Source: 66-474 sp040388785
GTDB lineage: Bacteria; Pseudomonadota; Gammaproteobacteria; Xanthomonadales; Rhodanobacteraceae
DNA length: 64,000 nt
NCBI GenBank assembly: GCA_040388785.1
Contig: JAZKBD010000023.1
Coordinates: forward strand, 95,141-159,140
Reading direction: 5' to 3'
Shown here: positions 15,983 to 24,851 of the stretch, one piece after another
Position numbering within the stretch: the first letter of the stretch is position 1
Layout of the letters: every line of letters begins with the position of its first letter
Program-made: the position numbers and the translations under genes
Notes under the pieces: model-generated
What the model was told of the DNA's origin: nothing
Database searches by the model: none
The model's input: the letters and a program-made list of their open reading frames with translations, nothing else

Positions 15983-18211
15983 ATGTCCAAGATCATCTAC
16001 ACCCTGACCGACGAAGCGCCGTTCCTGGCCACGGCGTCGCTGCTGCCGATCATCGAGGCCTTCACCGGGTCGGCGGGCGTCGAACTGGAAACCCGCGACA
16101 TCTCGCTGGCGGGACGCACCCTGGCGCAGTTCCCGAACGCGCTGAAGACGGACCAGAAAGTCGCCGACGATCTGGCCGAACTCGGCAAGCTCGCGCTCAC
16201 CGCCGAAGCCAACATCATCAAGCTGCCCAACATCTCGGCCTCGCTGCCGCAGCTGAAGGCCGCGATCCGCGAATTGCAGGGGAAGGGCTGCGCGCTGCCG
16301 GATTATCCGGACGAGCCGAAGAACGACACCGAGCGCGACATCAAGACGCGCTACGACAAGGTCAAGGGCAGCGCGGTGAATCCGGTGCTGCGCCAGGGCA
16401 ATTCCGACCGGCGCGCGCCGCCGTCGGTGAAGGATTACGCGCGCAAGCACCCGCACAAGATGGGCAAGTGGAGTGCTGATTCCAAAACCCATGTCGCGCA
16501 CATGGAAGCCAACGATTTCTACGGCACCGAAAAATCGGCGACGCTGGCCAAGGTGGATGCGCTGAAGATCGTGCTGGATGGCGCCGATGGCAAGCAGCGC
16601 GTATTGAAGGAAGGCATCAAGGTGCAGGCCGGCGAGATCGTCGACGCCGCGGTGATGTCGCGCCGCGCCCTCGCGGCGTTCATCGACGCGCAGATCGCCA
16701 ACGCGCGCGCGGCGGGCGTGCTGTTCTCGGTGCACTTCAAGGCCACCATGATGAAGGTGTCCGATCCGATCATGTTCGGCGTGGTGGTGGAGGAATTCTT
16801 CCGCGACGTGCTGACGGCGCACGGCGATGCGCTCAAGGCAGCCGGCTTCAATCCCAACAACGGGCTGGGCGATCTCTACGCGTGCCTCGCGAAGATGCCG
16901 GAAGAACAGCAGGCCGCGATCAAGGACGACATCGACGTGCAGTACGGCAATCGACCGAAGCTGGCGATGGTCGATTCCGACAAGGGCATCACCAACCTGC
17001 ACGTACCGTCGGACGTGATCATCGACGCGTCGATGCCGGCGATGATCCGCGACTCCGGCAAGATGTGGAACGCCGACGGCGAGCGCCAGGATTGCAAGGC
17101 CATCATCCCGGACCGCAGTTACGCCGGCATCTACGAAGTGATGATCGAGGATTGCAAGGCCAACGGTGCATTCGATCCGGCCACCATGGGCAGCGTGCCC
17201 AACGTCGGGCTGATGGCCGACAAGGCCGAGGAATACGGCTCGCACGACAAGACTTTCCAGATGCCGGTCGACGGCGTGGTGCGGGTCACCGATCAGGACG
17301 GGAACGTGGTTTTCGAGCACGACGTCGAAGCCGGCGACATCTGGCGCATGTGCCAGACCAAGGACGCGCCGGTTGCCGACTGGGTGAAGCTGGCGGTGTC
17401 GCGCGCGCGCATTTCGAACACGCCGGCGGTGTTCTGGCTGGACAGGCAGCGCGCACACGACGCGCAGGTGATCGTCAAGGTCGAGCGCTATCTGAAGGAC
17501 CACGACACATCGGGCCTCGAGATCCGCATCCTCGCGCCGGAAGACGCGATGCGGTTTTCGCTCGCGCGCATCCGCAACGGCGAAGACACCATTTCGGTGA
17601 CCGGCAACGTGCTGCGCGACTACCTCACCGACCTGTTCCCGATCATGGAACTCGGCACCAGCGCCAAAATGCTGTCGATCGTGCCGCTGATGGCGGGCGG
17701 CGGCCTGTTCGAGACCGGCGCGGGCGGTTCGGCGCCCAAACACGTGCAGCAGTTCGTCGCCGAGGACTACCTGCGCTGGGATTCGCTGGGGGAATTCCTG
17801 GCGCTGGGCGCGTCACTGGAACATCTCGCACGTGCATTCGACAATCCGCGCGCGCAGGTATTGGCGGATGCGCTGGACAAGGCGATCGGGTGTTTCCTCG
17901 AAAACGACAAGTCGCCCGCGCGCAAGGTCGGCGAAATCGACAACCGCGGCAGCCATTTCTATCTCGCGATGTACTGGGCGCGCGCGTTGGCCGAGCAGCA
18001 GGACGACGCCGAACTCGCGAGCGTTTTCGGCAAGCTCGCCGACACGCTGGAAGCCGAAGAGGACACCATCATCCGCGAATTGAACGGTGCGCAGGGCAAG
18101 CCGGTGGAACTCGGCGGCTACTATCGCCCCGACATGCAGAAGGTGAGCGCCGCAATGCGGCCGAGCGCGACATTCAACAACGCGTTGCAGGCATTCTGCG
18201 AAGCAGTGTAA
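15983..18211 (+). CDS. icd: NADP-dependent isocitrate dehydrogenase, monomeric type
   Basis: A 742-residue single-chain isocitrate dehydrogenase, the standard size for the ~80-kDa monomeric class found in Xanthomonadales, Azotobacter and Corynebacterium. It converts isocitrate to 2-oxoglutarate with NADP+ in the citric acid cycle. The N-terminus IIYTLTDEAPFLAT, the substrate region NGLGDLYACL and VDSDKGITNLHVPSDVI, and the C-terminal GGYYRPD are strongly conserved. The ATG at 15983 matches homologues; the open frame extends further upstream without family similarity. It is monocistronic and divergent from the TraB/GumN gene. Confidence 0.96.
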   Translation: MSKIIYTLTDEAPFLATASLLPIIEAFTGSAGVELETRDISLAGRTLAQFPNALKTDQKVADDLAELGKLALTAEANIIKLPNISASLPQLKAAIRELQGKGCALPDYPDEPKNDTERDIKTRYDKVKGSAVNPVLRQGNSDRRAPPSVKDYARKHPHKMGKWSADSKTHVAHMEANDFYGTEKSATLAKVDALKIVLDGADGKQRVLKEGIKVQAGEIVDAAVMSRRALAAFIDAQIANARAAGVLFSVHFKATMMKVSDPIMFGVVVEEFFRDVLTAHGDALKAAGFNPNNGLGDLYACLAKMPEEQQAAIKDDIDVQYGNRPKLAMVDSDKGITNLHVPSDVIIDASMPAMIRDSGKMWNADGERQDCKAIIPDRSYAGIYEVMIEDCKANGAFDPATMGSVPNVGLMADKAEEYGSHDKTFQMPVDGVVRVTDQDGNVVFEHDVEAGDIWRMCQTKDAPVADWVKLAVSRARISNTPAVFWLDRQRAHDAQVIVKVERYLKDHDTSGLEIRILAPEDAMRFSLARIRNGEDTISVTGNVLRDYLTDLFPIMELGTSAKMLSIVPLMAGGGLFETGAGGSAPKHVQQFVAEDYLRWDSLGEFLALGASLEHLARAFDNPRAQVLADALDKAIGCFLENDKSPARKVGEIDNRGSHFYLAMYWARALAEQQDDAELASVFGKLADTLEAEEDTIIRELNGAQGKPVELGGYYRPDMQKVSAAMRPSATFNNALQAFCEAV

Positions 18212-18279
18212 ACAGGACCAGGGTGGTCCAGACGTTTGCGGTGCGAGAATCCTGCTGCGCGCGCGATTCTCGAGCGTGT

Positions 18280-19767
18280 TCAGTGCCCGGCACTGCGATT
18301 CGCGATGCGATCGATCAGCGCGGTCGTGGATTTCCCGGGCAGCAGCGGCACCAGAACGACACGTCCGCCGGCAGATTCCACCAGCTCACGGCCCACTACC
18401 TGGTCCACGCGGTAGTCCTCGCCTTTCACCAGGATGTCGGGGCGGATCGCCTGCAACACGTTCAGCGGTGTGTCTTCCTCGAAGATCGTGACGGCATCGA
18501 CGCAATCCAGCGCAGCCAGCACCGCGGCACGCTCGCGTTCGGCGATCAGCGGTCGGTCGGATCCCTTGAGCCTGCGCACGGACGCGTCGCTGTTCACCGC
18601 CACGATCAGGATGTCTCCGTGTTGCGCAGCCTGATGCAGCAGCGAGAGGTGCCCCGCGTGGAACAGGTCGAAGCATCCATTGGTGAACACGATGCGTTTG
18701 CCCGCATTTCGCCAGTTCTCGAGCTTGGCCACGAGTTGGCCAGGATCGATCAGCTTGTGCACGCTTTCACCGCCCAGGAACTCGACGATTTCATTCGCCG
18801 TGACGCTGACGGTCCCGATTTCTCCGACGGTGATGCCGGCGGCAGCGTTGGCCATTGTGGCCGCTTCAATGAGTGTCGCTCCGGCTGCGAGCGTCGTGGC
18901 CAGCACCGCGACGACCGCATCGCCCGCGCCCGTCGGATCGAACAGCGAGCGTCCACGGGCGGAAATGGCGTGAGGCGGGCCATGGGCCGGCGCCACCAAT
19001 AGGCCGTGCCCGCCACGCGTCACGACCAGCGCGTCGGCGCCGATATCGCCGGCAAGGGATTGTGCGCATGCGGCGATGGACGTGGTATCGGTCGGGTCGA
19101 AAGTCTTACCCGCGGCTGTCTCCAGTTCGTGCACGTTGGGAGTGAGGATGCGCGCACCCCGATACGCGCCGAAATCTCTCTGCTTGGGATCGACCACGAT
19201 GCGAATGCCGGCGGACGCGGCGATCCCCCGAATGCTGCCAACGAACGCCGGCGTCAGTACGCCCTTGGCATAATCGCTCAGGATGATGACATCCGGGACA
19301 CGACCTTGCTGCAGACGCTCGATCATCCACTGCACCGCATCGGTCGGACAGGGCGAGGTGTCTTCCCAGTCGAGCCGCACCAGTTGCTGATTGCGGGCAA
19401 GACCACGCAGCTTGCGCGAGGTCTGCCGCGCGTCGAGTTGCCGCATCGCGCGGGTGTCGATACCCGATTCCTGGCACAGACCAAGGATGCAACGGCCCGC
19501 AAGATCGTTCCCCACCGTTCCCGCAAGCGTGACGTGCGCGCCAAGGATGGCCACTTGACGCGCCACGTTGGCGGCGCCACCGAGGCGGTCCTCAACGCGC
19601 TGCACGCGCACCACGGGCACGGGTGCCTCCGGGGAAATGCGTGCCACGTCGCCGATGGCGTATTCGTCGAGCATGATGTCGCCCACGACCCACACCGCAA
19701 GATCCTGCACGCGGCTGAAAATGCGGGTCAGGGAGTGCTGGTCGAAGCTTCCGTCCGATGCGTGCAT
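18280..19767 (-). CDS. hldE: Bifunctional heptose kinase/adenylyltransferase HldE
   Basis: A 495-residue fusion. Residues 1-~335 are a PfkB/ribokinase-type heptose-7-phosphate 1-kinase with GGAANVA near residue 65 and the catalytic FDPTGAGD near 290. Residues ~360-495 are a nucleotidyltransferase with TNGCFDLFHAGHLSLL, whose HxGH binds ATP. It performs the second and fourth steps from sedoheptulose-7-phosphate to ADP-heptose. It starts 7 bp after gmhA and is the last gene of the heptose operon. The full two-domain length is present. Confidence 0.96.
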   Translation of the reverse strand: MHASDGSFDQHSLTRIFSRVQDLAVWVVGDIMLDEYAIGDVARISPEAPVPVVRVQRVEDRLGGAANVARQVAILGAHVTLAGTVGNDLAGRCILGLCQESGIDTRAMRQLDARQTSRKLRGLARNQQLVRLDWEDTSPCPTDAVQWMIERLQQGRVPDVIILSDYAKGVLTPAFVGSIRGIAASAGIRIVVDPKQRDFGAYRGARILTPNVHELETAAGKTFDPTDTTSIAACAQSLAGDIGADALVVTRGGHGLLVAPAHGPPHAISARGRSLFDPTGAGDAVVAVLATTLAAGATLIEAATMANAAAGITVGEIGTVSVTANEIVEFLGGESVHKLIDPGQLVAKLENWRNAGKRIVFTNGCFDLFHAGHLSLLHQAAQHGDILIVAVNSDASVRRLKGSDRPLIAERERAAVLAALDCVDAVTIFEEDTPLNVLQAIRPDILVKGEDYRVDQVVGRELVESAGGRVVLVPLLPGKSTTALIDRIANRSAGH

Positions 19768-19774
19768 GGGCAGG

Positions 19775-20335
19775 TTATCCGTCGACGTGTTCTTCGAGCG
19801 CTTGCGCCAAAACGTGGATCCAGACGTCGTGGACTTCCTGGATCCGCGCCACGACCGGCGATGGCGCTTTCAACGAGAGATCCGCGAGTGGCGCCAGCGC
19901 ACCGCCGTTCATGCCCGTCAAGGCGATGATCTTGCATCCGAGCGAACGCGCAGTTTCCACCGCGACAAGGACATTCTGCGAATTTCCGCTGGTGCTGAGC
20001 GCAACCAGTACGTCGCCGGGTGCCGCGATGGCTTCGACCTGGCGCGCGAAAACGCGGTCATAACCGTAGTCGTTCCCGATTGCCGTCAGGGCCATCGTGT
20101 CCGAGGTCAGGGCGACCGCCGCCAGCGCCCGCCGATCGGCGCGGAATCGGCAAACCAGTTCGGCCGCGAAGTGCTGCGCCGATGCCGCGCTGCCTCCATT
20201 GCCGCACACGAGGATCTTGTGTCCCGATGCCAGACATGCCTGCAGGACGCCAATGGCTTCTTCGAGCAACGGAGAAAGCCGTGCAGCCTCGAGCATCACT
20301 GCATTGTGCTCTTCGAAAATCGAGAGGATGTTCAT
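19775..20335 (-). CDS. gmhA: Phosphoheptose isomerase
   Basis: A 186-residue SIS-domain protein. It shows VCGNGGSAASAQHFAAEL near residue 45 (phosphosugar loop plus metal-binding His/Glu), ALSTSGNSQNV and the late DVWIHV histidine of GmhA. It isomerises sedoheptulose-7-phosphate to D-glycero-D-manno-heptose-7-phosphate, the first step of ADP-heptose synthesis. Its ATG overlaps the gmhB stop by four bases, so the two are translationally coupled. Confidence 0.95.
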   Translation of the reverse strand: MNILSIFEEHNAVMLEAARLSPLLEEAIGVLQACLASGHKILVCGNGGSAASAQHFAAELVCRFRADRRALAAVALTSDTMALTAIGNDYGYDRVFARQVEAIAAPGDVLVALSTSGNSQNVLVAVETARSLGCKIIALTGMNGGALAPLADLSLKAPSPVVARIQEVHDVWIHVLAQALEEHVDG

Positions 20336-20913
20336 GCGGTCCCCGGTTTCACCAGTGTCATCGAATTGGACAGGAGCGCGGACGTGAATGCGCGGAGGTC
20401 GTCGAAAACGGACAACTCGGTGCCGGTGATCGACGCTTCGGCCAAGGTGCCTTTCCCGGTTCGCACAAGAGCCGCGTGAATTCCGGCAGCCTTTGCAGCC
20501 TGGAGGTCGCGAACGTCATCGCCCACAACAATCGCCTCGTAACGGGGGATCCCGCTGGCTTGCATCGCTTCCAGAAGCAGTCCCGGGGCGGGCTTGCGGC
20601 AGGCGCATCCCTGCGCCGGCGCGTGCGGACACACGAACACATGGTCGATGGTGGCGCCTGCCTGTGCGGCTTCGTCGACCATGCGCGCATGGATGCCATC
20701 CAGTTCGTTGCGCGTGACGAGGCCGCGACCGACACAGGATTGGTTGGTGGCGACCGAGATGCACAGCCGCTCCGAACTGAGCATGGCCAGGCCCTCGAGC
20801 ACGCCGGGCAGCCATCGCCATTGCGTCCAGTCCGTGACGTAGCCACCATCGGGCGGCTCGGCGTTGAGAACGCCATCGCGGTCGAGGATCACGTGCCTGA
20901 CGGGGAAGCGCAT
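20332..20913 (-). CDS. gmhB: Heptose-1,7-bisphosphate 7-phosphatase GmhB
   Basis: A 193-residue HAD-superfamily histidinol-phosphatase/GmhB-type phosphatase. The catalytic motif LDRDGVLN carries the two Asp (residues ~11 and 13), ATNQSCVGRG is motif II, CPHAPAQGCACRKPAPG contains the Cys/His zinc cluster and the conserved Lys, and VVGDDVRD is motif IV. It removes the 7-phosphate in the third step of heptose synthesis. It begins 6 bp after hldD and overlaps gmhA. Confidence 0.94.
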   Translation of the reverse strand: MRFPVRHVILDRDGVLNAEPPDGGYVTDWTQWRWLPGVLEGLAMLSSERLCISVATNQSCVGRGLVTRNELDGIHARMVDEAAQAGATIDHVFVCPHAPAQGCACRKPAPGLLLEAMQASGIPRYEAIVVGDDVRDLQAAKAAGIHAALVRTGKGTLAEASITGTELSVFDDLRAFTSALLSNSMTLVKPGTA

Positions 20914-20919
20914 GGAACC

Positions 20920-21903
20920 TCAGCGGTAGATGTCGGGTTGCGACAGGTGGCGCTGCACGTAAAGCCTCACCCCTTCCTCGATGGATCGGAACGGTCGCGT
21001 GAAGCCGGCTTGCCGCAGGCGCTCCATCCGGGCCTGCGTGAAGTACTGATAGTGCTCGCGCAGCGCCTCCGGCATGTCCCGGTACGCGATGCGCGGCGGG
21101 CGGCCGATCGCGGCGAAGAGCGCGCGGATCAGGTCGGCGAAACTGCGCGCCTCGCCGGTGCCGACATTGAAAATCCCATTGACCGCTGGATGGTCGAGCA
21201 GCCACTGGATCACGTCGACGCAGTCGTCGACGTAAACGAAATCGCGCTTCTGCTCGCCGTCCGCGACGTCCGAGCGACCGGATTTGAACAAGGCCACCTC
21301 GTCGCCGCGGGCCGCGCCGGCGTGGACGCGGGCAATCACGCTTTGCATGGCGCCCTTGTGGTATTCGTTCGGGCCGTACACGTTGAAGAACTTGAGGCCC
21401 GCCCACTGCGTCGGGGTTTTCTCGCCTTCGGCGACCGCGCGCGCGACACGCCGGTCGAACAGGTGCTTGCTCCAGCCGTACAGGTTCAGCGGACGCAACC
21501 GGGCCAAGGCTTCCGGAGAGCCGTTGTCGTCGTAACCCTGCTCGCCGGCGCCATAGGTCGCCGCCGAGGACGCGTACACGAAGCGTTTGCCGTGTTGTGC
21601 GCACCACTGCCACAAGTACCACGACAAACCGAAGTTGGTCCGCAGCACCAGATCGGCGTCCGTGGCGCTGGTCGAGGAAATCGCGCCCATGTGGATCACG
21701 GTTTCCACTCGGTCCGAATGCCGTTCCAGCCATGCCGCCAATGCATCCGGATGGAAGGCATCGCGCAATTCGGCCTTGGCGAGGTTTCGCCACTTCCCTT
21801 CTTCGCCGAAAAAATCGCAGACCGCGACGGGCACGCCGCGCGCGCGCAGCGCTGCGACGATATTCGAGCCGATGAATCCGGCGCCGCCGGTGACCAGGAT
21901 CAC
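20920..21903 (-). CDS. hldD: ADP-heptose 6-epimerase
   Basis: A 327-residue extended short-chain dehydrogenase. It has the NADP-binding GGAGFIGSN at the N-terminus, the catalytic Tyr-x3-Lys as YGWSK near residue 142, HMGAISSTS and FFNVYGPNEYHKG, all diagnostic for HldD (RfaD). It converts ADP-D-glycero- to ADP-L-glycero-heptose, the donor for LPS inner core. The start is GTG at 21903, which overlaps the upstream glycosyltransferase stop (GTGA). Confidence 0.96.
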   Translation of the reverse strand: MILVTGGAGFIGSNIVAALRARGVPVAVCDFFGEEGKWRNLAKAELRDAFHPDALAAWLERHSDRVETVIHMGAISSTSATDADLVLRTNFGLSWYLWQWCAQHGKRFVYASSAATYGAGEQGYDDNGSPEALARLRPLNLYGWSKHLFDRRVARAVAEGEKTPTQWAGLKFFNVYGPNEYHKGAMQSVIARVHAGAARGDEVALFKSGRSDVADGEQKRDFVYVDDCVDVIQWLLDHPAVNGIFNVGTGEARSFADLIRALFAAIGRPPRIAYRDMPEALREHYQYFTQARMERLRQAGFTRPFRSIEEGVRLYVQRHLSQPDIYR

Positions 21904-23114
21904 AAGAGGGCCTTTGAACCGCGCATGCCTGCGCTGCCGGGTCCCGGCACTGCTGCATCGAAAGTCACGGATGGCATCGGCTCACCACGCGAACGGTCGT
22001 GCGGTCCGGGCGGCGTTGCCTGGGTGAATGTCCCGATCACCGTGCTCGCCAGTTCCGCGATTTCCTCGGGGGATTTCCCATTTGTGTCGAGCGCACGGCT
22101 GCCGTGTCCGTAGGGGGCGTATTTCGATGGATCCGATGCCTTGAATAACCCAATCGTCGGCACGCCGGCCGCACTGGCCAAGTGCATCACGCCGCAATCG
22201 GCGCTTACGAAGCACGTCATGTTGGCAATCACCGCGGCCACCTCGCGTGGGCTCGGCGAACCGAAGAAAGGCAGCGCGAGCCGCGGTTGTCCGTCCGCCG
22301 GTACGATTTCAACGATGGCTGCATCGGGATGCCGCGCTCCCACCGTTCGGACGAAACGCTGCCACCAGTCCACATCGTAGCCCTTTGCTCCAGTGGCTGC
22401 TGCGAACACGCCGATGGTGCGCTGGAAGTGTGATGGATCATCGGCGTGGATCACCCGCGCGAGCCGGGTTCGCGCACGCAGCCGTTCCTGCTCCGAAAGC
22501 AGGATGTCCAGTGCGGGGAATTCCGGCCCCGGAGATTGCGCGTTCACCGCCCTGCGGAACTGGCAAACAGGCCACTGCGCCATATGCGTGGGGGTCTGTT
22601 CCGTCCGTTCCGGAACCGAACCCGTGGCGGACAGGCTGCGCGGGGCACCGATCGCATATTTCGGCTTGGCCACTGCAACGAGCAGCCGGCTCGATTGGGA
22701 TGTCTCGCACGGATCGATGGCCAGGTCGTAACGTGCCCGCCGGAGCCACACCACGGTGCGGACCAGCGCAATGGGGTGCCTGACCATGCGCCGGGACAGG
22801 TTGTGGATGCGCCTGACGTTCGGAAACGCCTGAAACAGTTCGGTGACGTGCTCGCCGGCCAGCACGATGTCGACATCGGCGTCCGGGAAAAGCCTATGGA
22901 TTTCGATCACCAGGGGTGTGAGCAGCAGCAGGTTTCCGAGCCGGTGGTTGGGGCGGCAAATGAGGATCCGATGGATGTTGTTTCCGGAAAGGTCCCGTGG
23001 TTGCGTCAGGTGCGTGTCGCCGGCGCGGATCAGCAGACGCATCGCCCGACGGACGATGCGTCGCCGCAGCTCGCTGTACCGGTTACGTTCGAATATGCGT
23101 TGCAGGCTACCCAT
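21900..23114 (-). CDS. Glycosyltransferase family 9 (heptosyltransferase-like)
   Basis: A 404-residue GT-B protein of the ADP-heptose:LPS heptosyltransferase family. IHRILICRPNHRLGNLLLLTPL near residue 50 matches the conserved GDxLLTTP loop, and FVSADCGVMHLASAAGVPTIGLF near residue 335 is the donor-binding motif; in classical WaaC/WaaF this reads D(T/S)G..H. The ATG at 23114 starts a protein of typical family form; further upstream codons look non-coding. It heads the heptose operon, so its most likely donor is the ADP-heptose made by the four downstream enzymes. Whether it is WaaC, WaaF or WaaQ type cannot be told. Confidence 0.88.
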   Translation of the reverse strand: MGSLQRIFERNRYSELRRRIVRRAMRLLIRAGDTHLTQPRDLSGNNIHRILICRPNHRLGNLLLLTPLVIEIHRLFPDADVDIVLAGEHVTELFQAFPNVRRIHNLSRRMVRHPIALVRTVVWLRRARYDLAIDPCETSQSSRLLVAVAKPKYAIGAPRSLSATGSVPERTEQTPTHMAQWPVCQFRRAVNAQSPGPEFPALDILLSEQERLRARTRLARVIHADDPSHFQRTIGVFAAATGAKGYDVDWWQRFVRTVGARHPDAAIVEIVPADGQPRLALPFFGSPSPREVAAVIANMTCFVSADCGVMHLASAAGVPTIGLFKASDPSKYAPYGHGSRALDTNGKSPEEIAELASTVIGTFTQATPPGPHDRSRGEPMPSVTFDAAVPGPGSAGMRGSKALL

Positions 23115-23255
23115 GGTGTTTCTCGGGAATTCATTGCAAGCATCCGCTTCGGGTCCTGCGCCGGCGGAGCGTTGCCGGAAACAAGGACGTTTGAAACGGA
23201 AGACCGGACAGTTGTTGACGCAGGCGGCGAGCCCCACGGCCTTCAACGCGACCTG

Positions 23256-23897
23256 TCAGAAGCGATGGATGAATCCCACCTGGAAGCCGCCGGGCAGCCA
23301 GCCCAGGATCAGCGGCGAATCGCGATGCGCGGCCCAGATGCCGACGCCCGTGCCGAGCGCCCAGCCGACCAGCACGTCACTCTGCCAGTGTCCGCGCGTT
23401 TTCACGCGCGCGATCGCGTCGTACAACGGCAACAATTCCAGCGCGTACACCGCGGGATGGTCGTGTCCGTACGCCACCACGAATGGCGTCACCGCGCCTG
23501 CGATCGCGGTGACCTCGCCGCTGGGAAAACTCTGGTAGCGCGTGCCCTGGAACCACTGGTTCGGGTCACTGGTCTGCGACGGCCGCTCGCGCTGGAAAGT
23601 CCATTTCGCACCCTGTGCGATCACAGACGACACCGCCAGCGAATCGAGCGAACGCCAGAACGTGTCGCCCAGCTTGTCCTGGTCGCCCAGCGCCAGCGAG
23701 CCGCCCACCACGGTCACGATGGTTCCGTACATCAACGCCTTCTGGTCACTGCGAGCCCAGATGCCGCTGTCGTCGTAGGCGATCCGGTGGTCGATGCCGA
23801 ACGGGCCGCCGGCGAACGCCGCGCGCAGCGGCGCCGCCGCGCACAGAGCGATGAACAGCAGAATCGCGAAACGTCGCGTGAGGGTGCCGGACTTCAT
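23256..23897 (-). CDS. PAP2-superfamily phosphatase, secreted
   Basis: A 213-residue protein with a signal peptide (ILLFIALCAAAPLRAAFA). It shows the acid phosphatase signature: KWTFQRERP (motif 1) near residue 100, SFPSGEVTA (motif 2) where the usual PSGH histidine is replaced by Glu, and ARVKTRGHWQSDVLVG (motif 3, SRxxxxxHxxxD with Ala for Ser). The changes in motifs 2 and 3 may alter catalysis. Relatives dephosphorylate lipid phosphates such as undecaprenyl pyrophosphate or lipid A, which suits the neighbouring LPS operon. It is separated from that operon by 141 bp and may be a distinct unit. Confidence 0.82.
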   Translation of the reverse strand: MKSGTLTRRFAILLFIALCAAAPLRAAFAGGPFGIDHRIAYDDSGIWARSDQKALMYGTIVTVVGGSLALGDQDKLGDTFWRSLDSLAVSSVIAQGAKWTFQRERPSQTSDPNQWFQGTRYQSFPSGEVTAIAGAVTPFVVAYGHDHPAVYALELLPLYDAIARVKTRGHWQSDVLVGWALGTGVGIWAAHRDSPLILGWLPGGFQVGFIHRF

Positions 23898-24001
23898 GTC
23901 AGCCGCCGACGTGCCATGTGCACACTTTGCCGCCGTTCGCTTAGCGCCCACTTCGCCCAGCCTTTCGGGAACCTTGCAAAGCTGTCGCTGATCGCGACCG
24001 G

Positions 24002-24544
24002 TCAGCTATCCGCCCCGGTCATCGCGGTTTCGATCCGGCCGCCGTGCATGGACACGCGGTAGTGCGCGATGCGCTGGCCATGATCCTGGATGACGTCGAC
24101 GTCCACGTGCGCCGTGTCGCCGTGGCCCGTCGCATTGGCTTCCAGCGCGGGACCATTGCCGGCACGTTCGGCCTGCGCTAGGGCTTCGGCGAACGTCAGC
24201 TTGCTGCCGTCCAGCGCGTGCGCACCATGCGCATCCTCGCCGCGGGCCGGGCTGCTGCCCAGCACCTTGCCGGTCGTCGCATCGATGCGCAGGTCCAGCC
24301 GGGCGTTGCCGCGCAGCACGTCGACTTCATACCAATGGCCGTGGGACGTCGCTTCCATCCCGTAGCCGTAGGCGCGCCCGCCGCCGGCTTCCGCGATCTT
24401 CACGGCCTGCGCCGGCGTGACGGGTGACTTCAGCACGGCTGCCATTTCAAGCCGGTCGCCGGCTTCGATGCTGCCGGCGAAGGCGGCGGCGGTGGTAGCG
24501 AGAACGAGTGTCGCAACGAGGGTGCGGGACAATGCGCGATGCAT
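24002..24544 (-). CDS. Periplasmic PepSY-domain protein
   Basis: A 180-residue protein with a signal peptide (LVATLVLATTAAAFAG). It appears to hold two PepSY modules. The first, residues ~42-100, has TPAQAVKIAE, WYEVDVL and IDATTGKVLG; the second, ~110-175, has LTFAEALAQAE and a related strand pattern. PepSY domains are found in protease propeptides and in envelope proteins that sense or inhibit proteases. GGAGG lies 7 bases before the ATG at 24544. No obvious partner is adjacent, and the gene diverges from the membrane-protein/XRE operon. Confidence 0.8.
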   Translation of the reverse strand: MHRALSRTLVATLVLATTAAAFAGSIEAGDRLEMAAVLKSPVTPAQAVKIAEAGGGRAYGYGMEATSHGHWYEVDVLRGNARLDLRIDATTGKVLGSSPARGEDAHGAHALDGSKLTFAEALAQAERAGNGPALEANATGHGDTAHVDVDVIQDHGQRIAHYRVSMHGGRIETAMTGADS

Positions 24545-24773
24545 GGGAGAACCTCCGTGGAAAGGAGAAGTCAGTCTGCGGCGTGAATCTTTGTCCGCAC
24601 TTCGCGATGGCTTAGCCATCGCTTAGTGGTGGCTGCGCGCGTTCCTGGTTTCTCGCAGCACGGCAGGTGCCGCAATGGAATTGGATTCCGGACGCTTGCG
24701 CGACAACCGCGCGCCGCACGACCTGGACGCATCGGCAACCGGTCCTTTGGTGTGCCCGTGAGCGATCTTTGCC

Positions 24774-24793
24774 TTGTCAAGTGTGCTTGACAA
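24774..24793 (+). promoter_or_regulatory. Palindromic operator 1 of the XRE operon
   Basis: A perfect palindrome, TTGTCAAG-TGTG-CTTGACAA. Its right arm contains TTGACA (24787-24792), a consensus -35 box. A weak -10 (TAACGT, 24810-24815) lies 17 bases downstream. The same half-sites recur at 24821-24838. The likely binder is the XRE protein encoded two genes downstream, giving autorepression by blocking RNA polymerase. Confidence 0.6.
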
Positions 24794-24820
24794 ACCGCAA
24801 AACGTGTACTAACGTCGTCC

Positions 24821-24838
24821 TGTCAAGCTAACTTGACA
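24821..24838 (+). promoter_or_regulatory. Palindromic operator 2 of the XRE operon
   Basis: TGTCAAG-CTAA-CTTGACA repeats the arms of operator 1 with the same 4-nt spacer and a centre-to-centre distance of 46 bp. It lies between the presumed transcription start and the ribosome binding site of the gene starting at 24852. The 307-bp spacer 24545-24851 shows nothing else that can be named. Confidence 0.6.
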
Positions 24839-24851
24839 AGAGGACGGAGCG

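Noticed and set aside
15821..17743. A 640-codon open frame antisense to icd
   Set aside because: A codon-bias shadow of the conserved monomeric isocitrate dehydrogenase.
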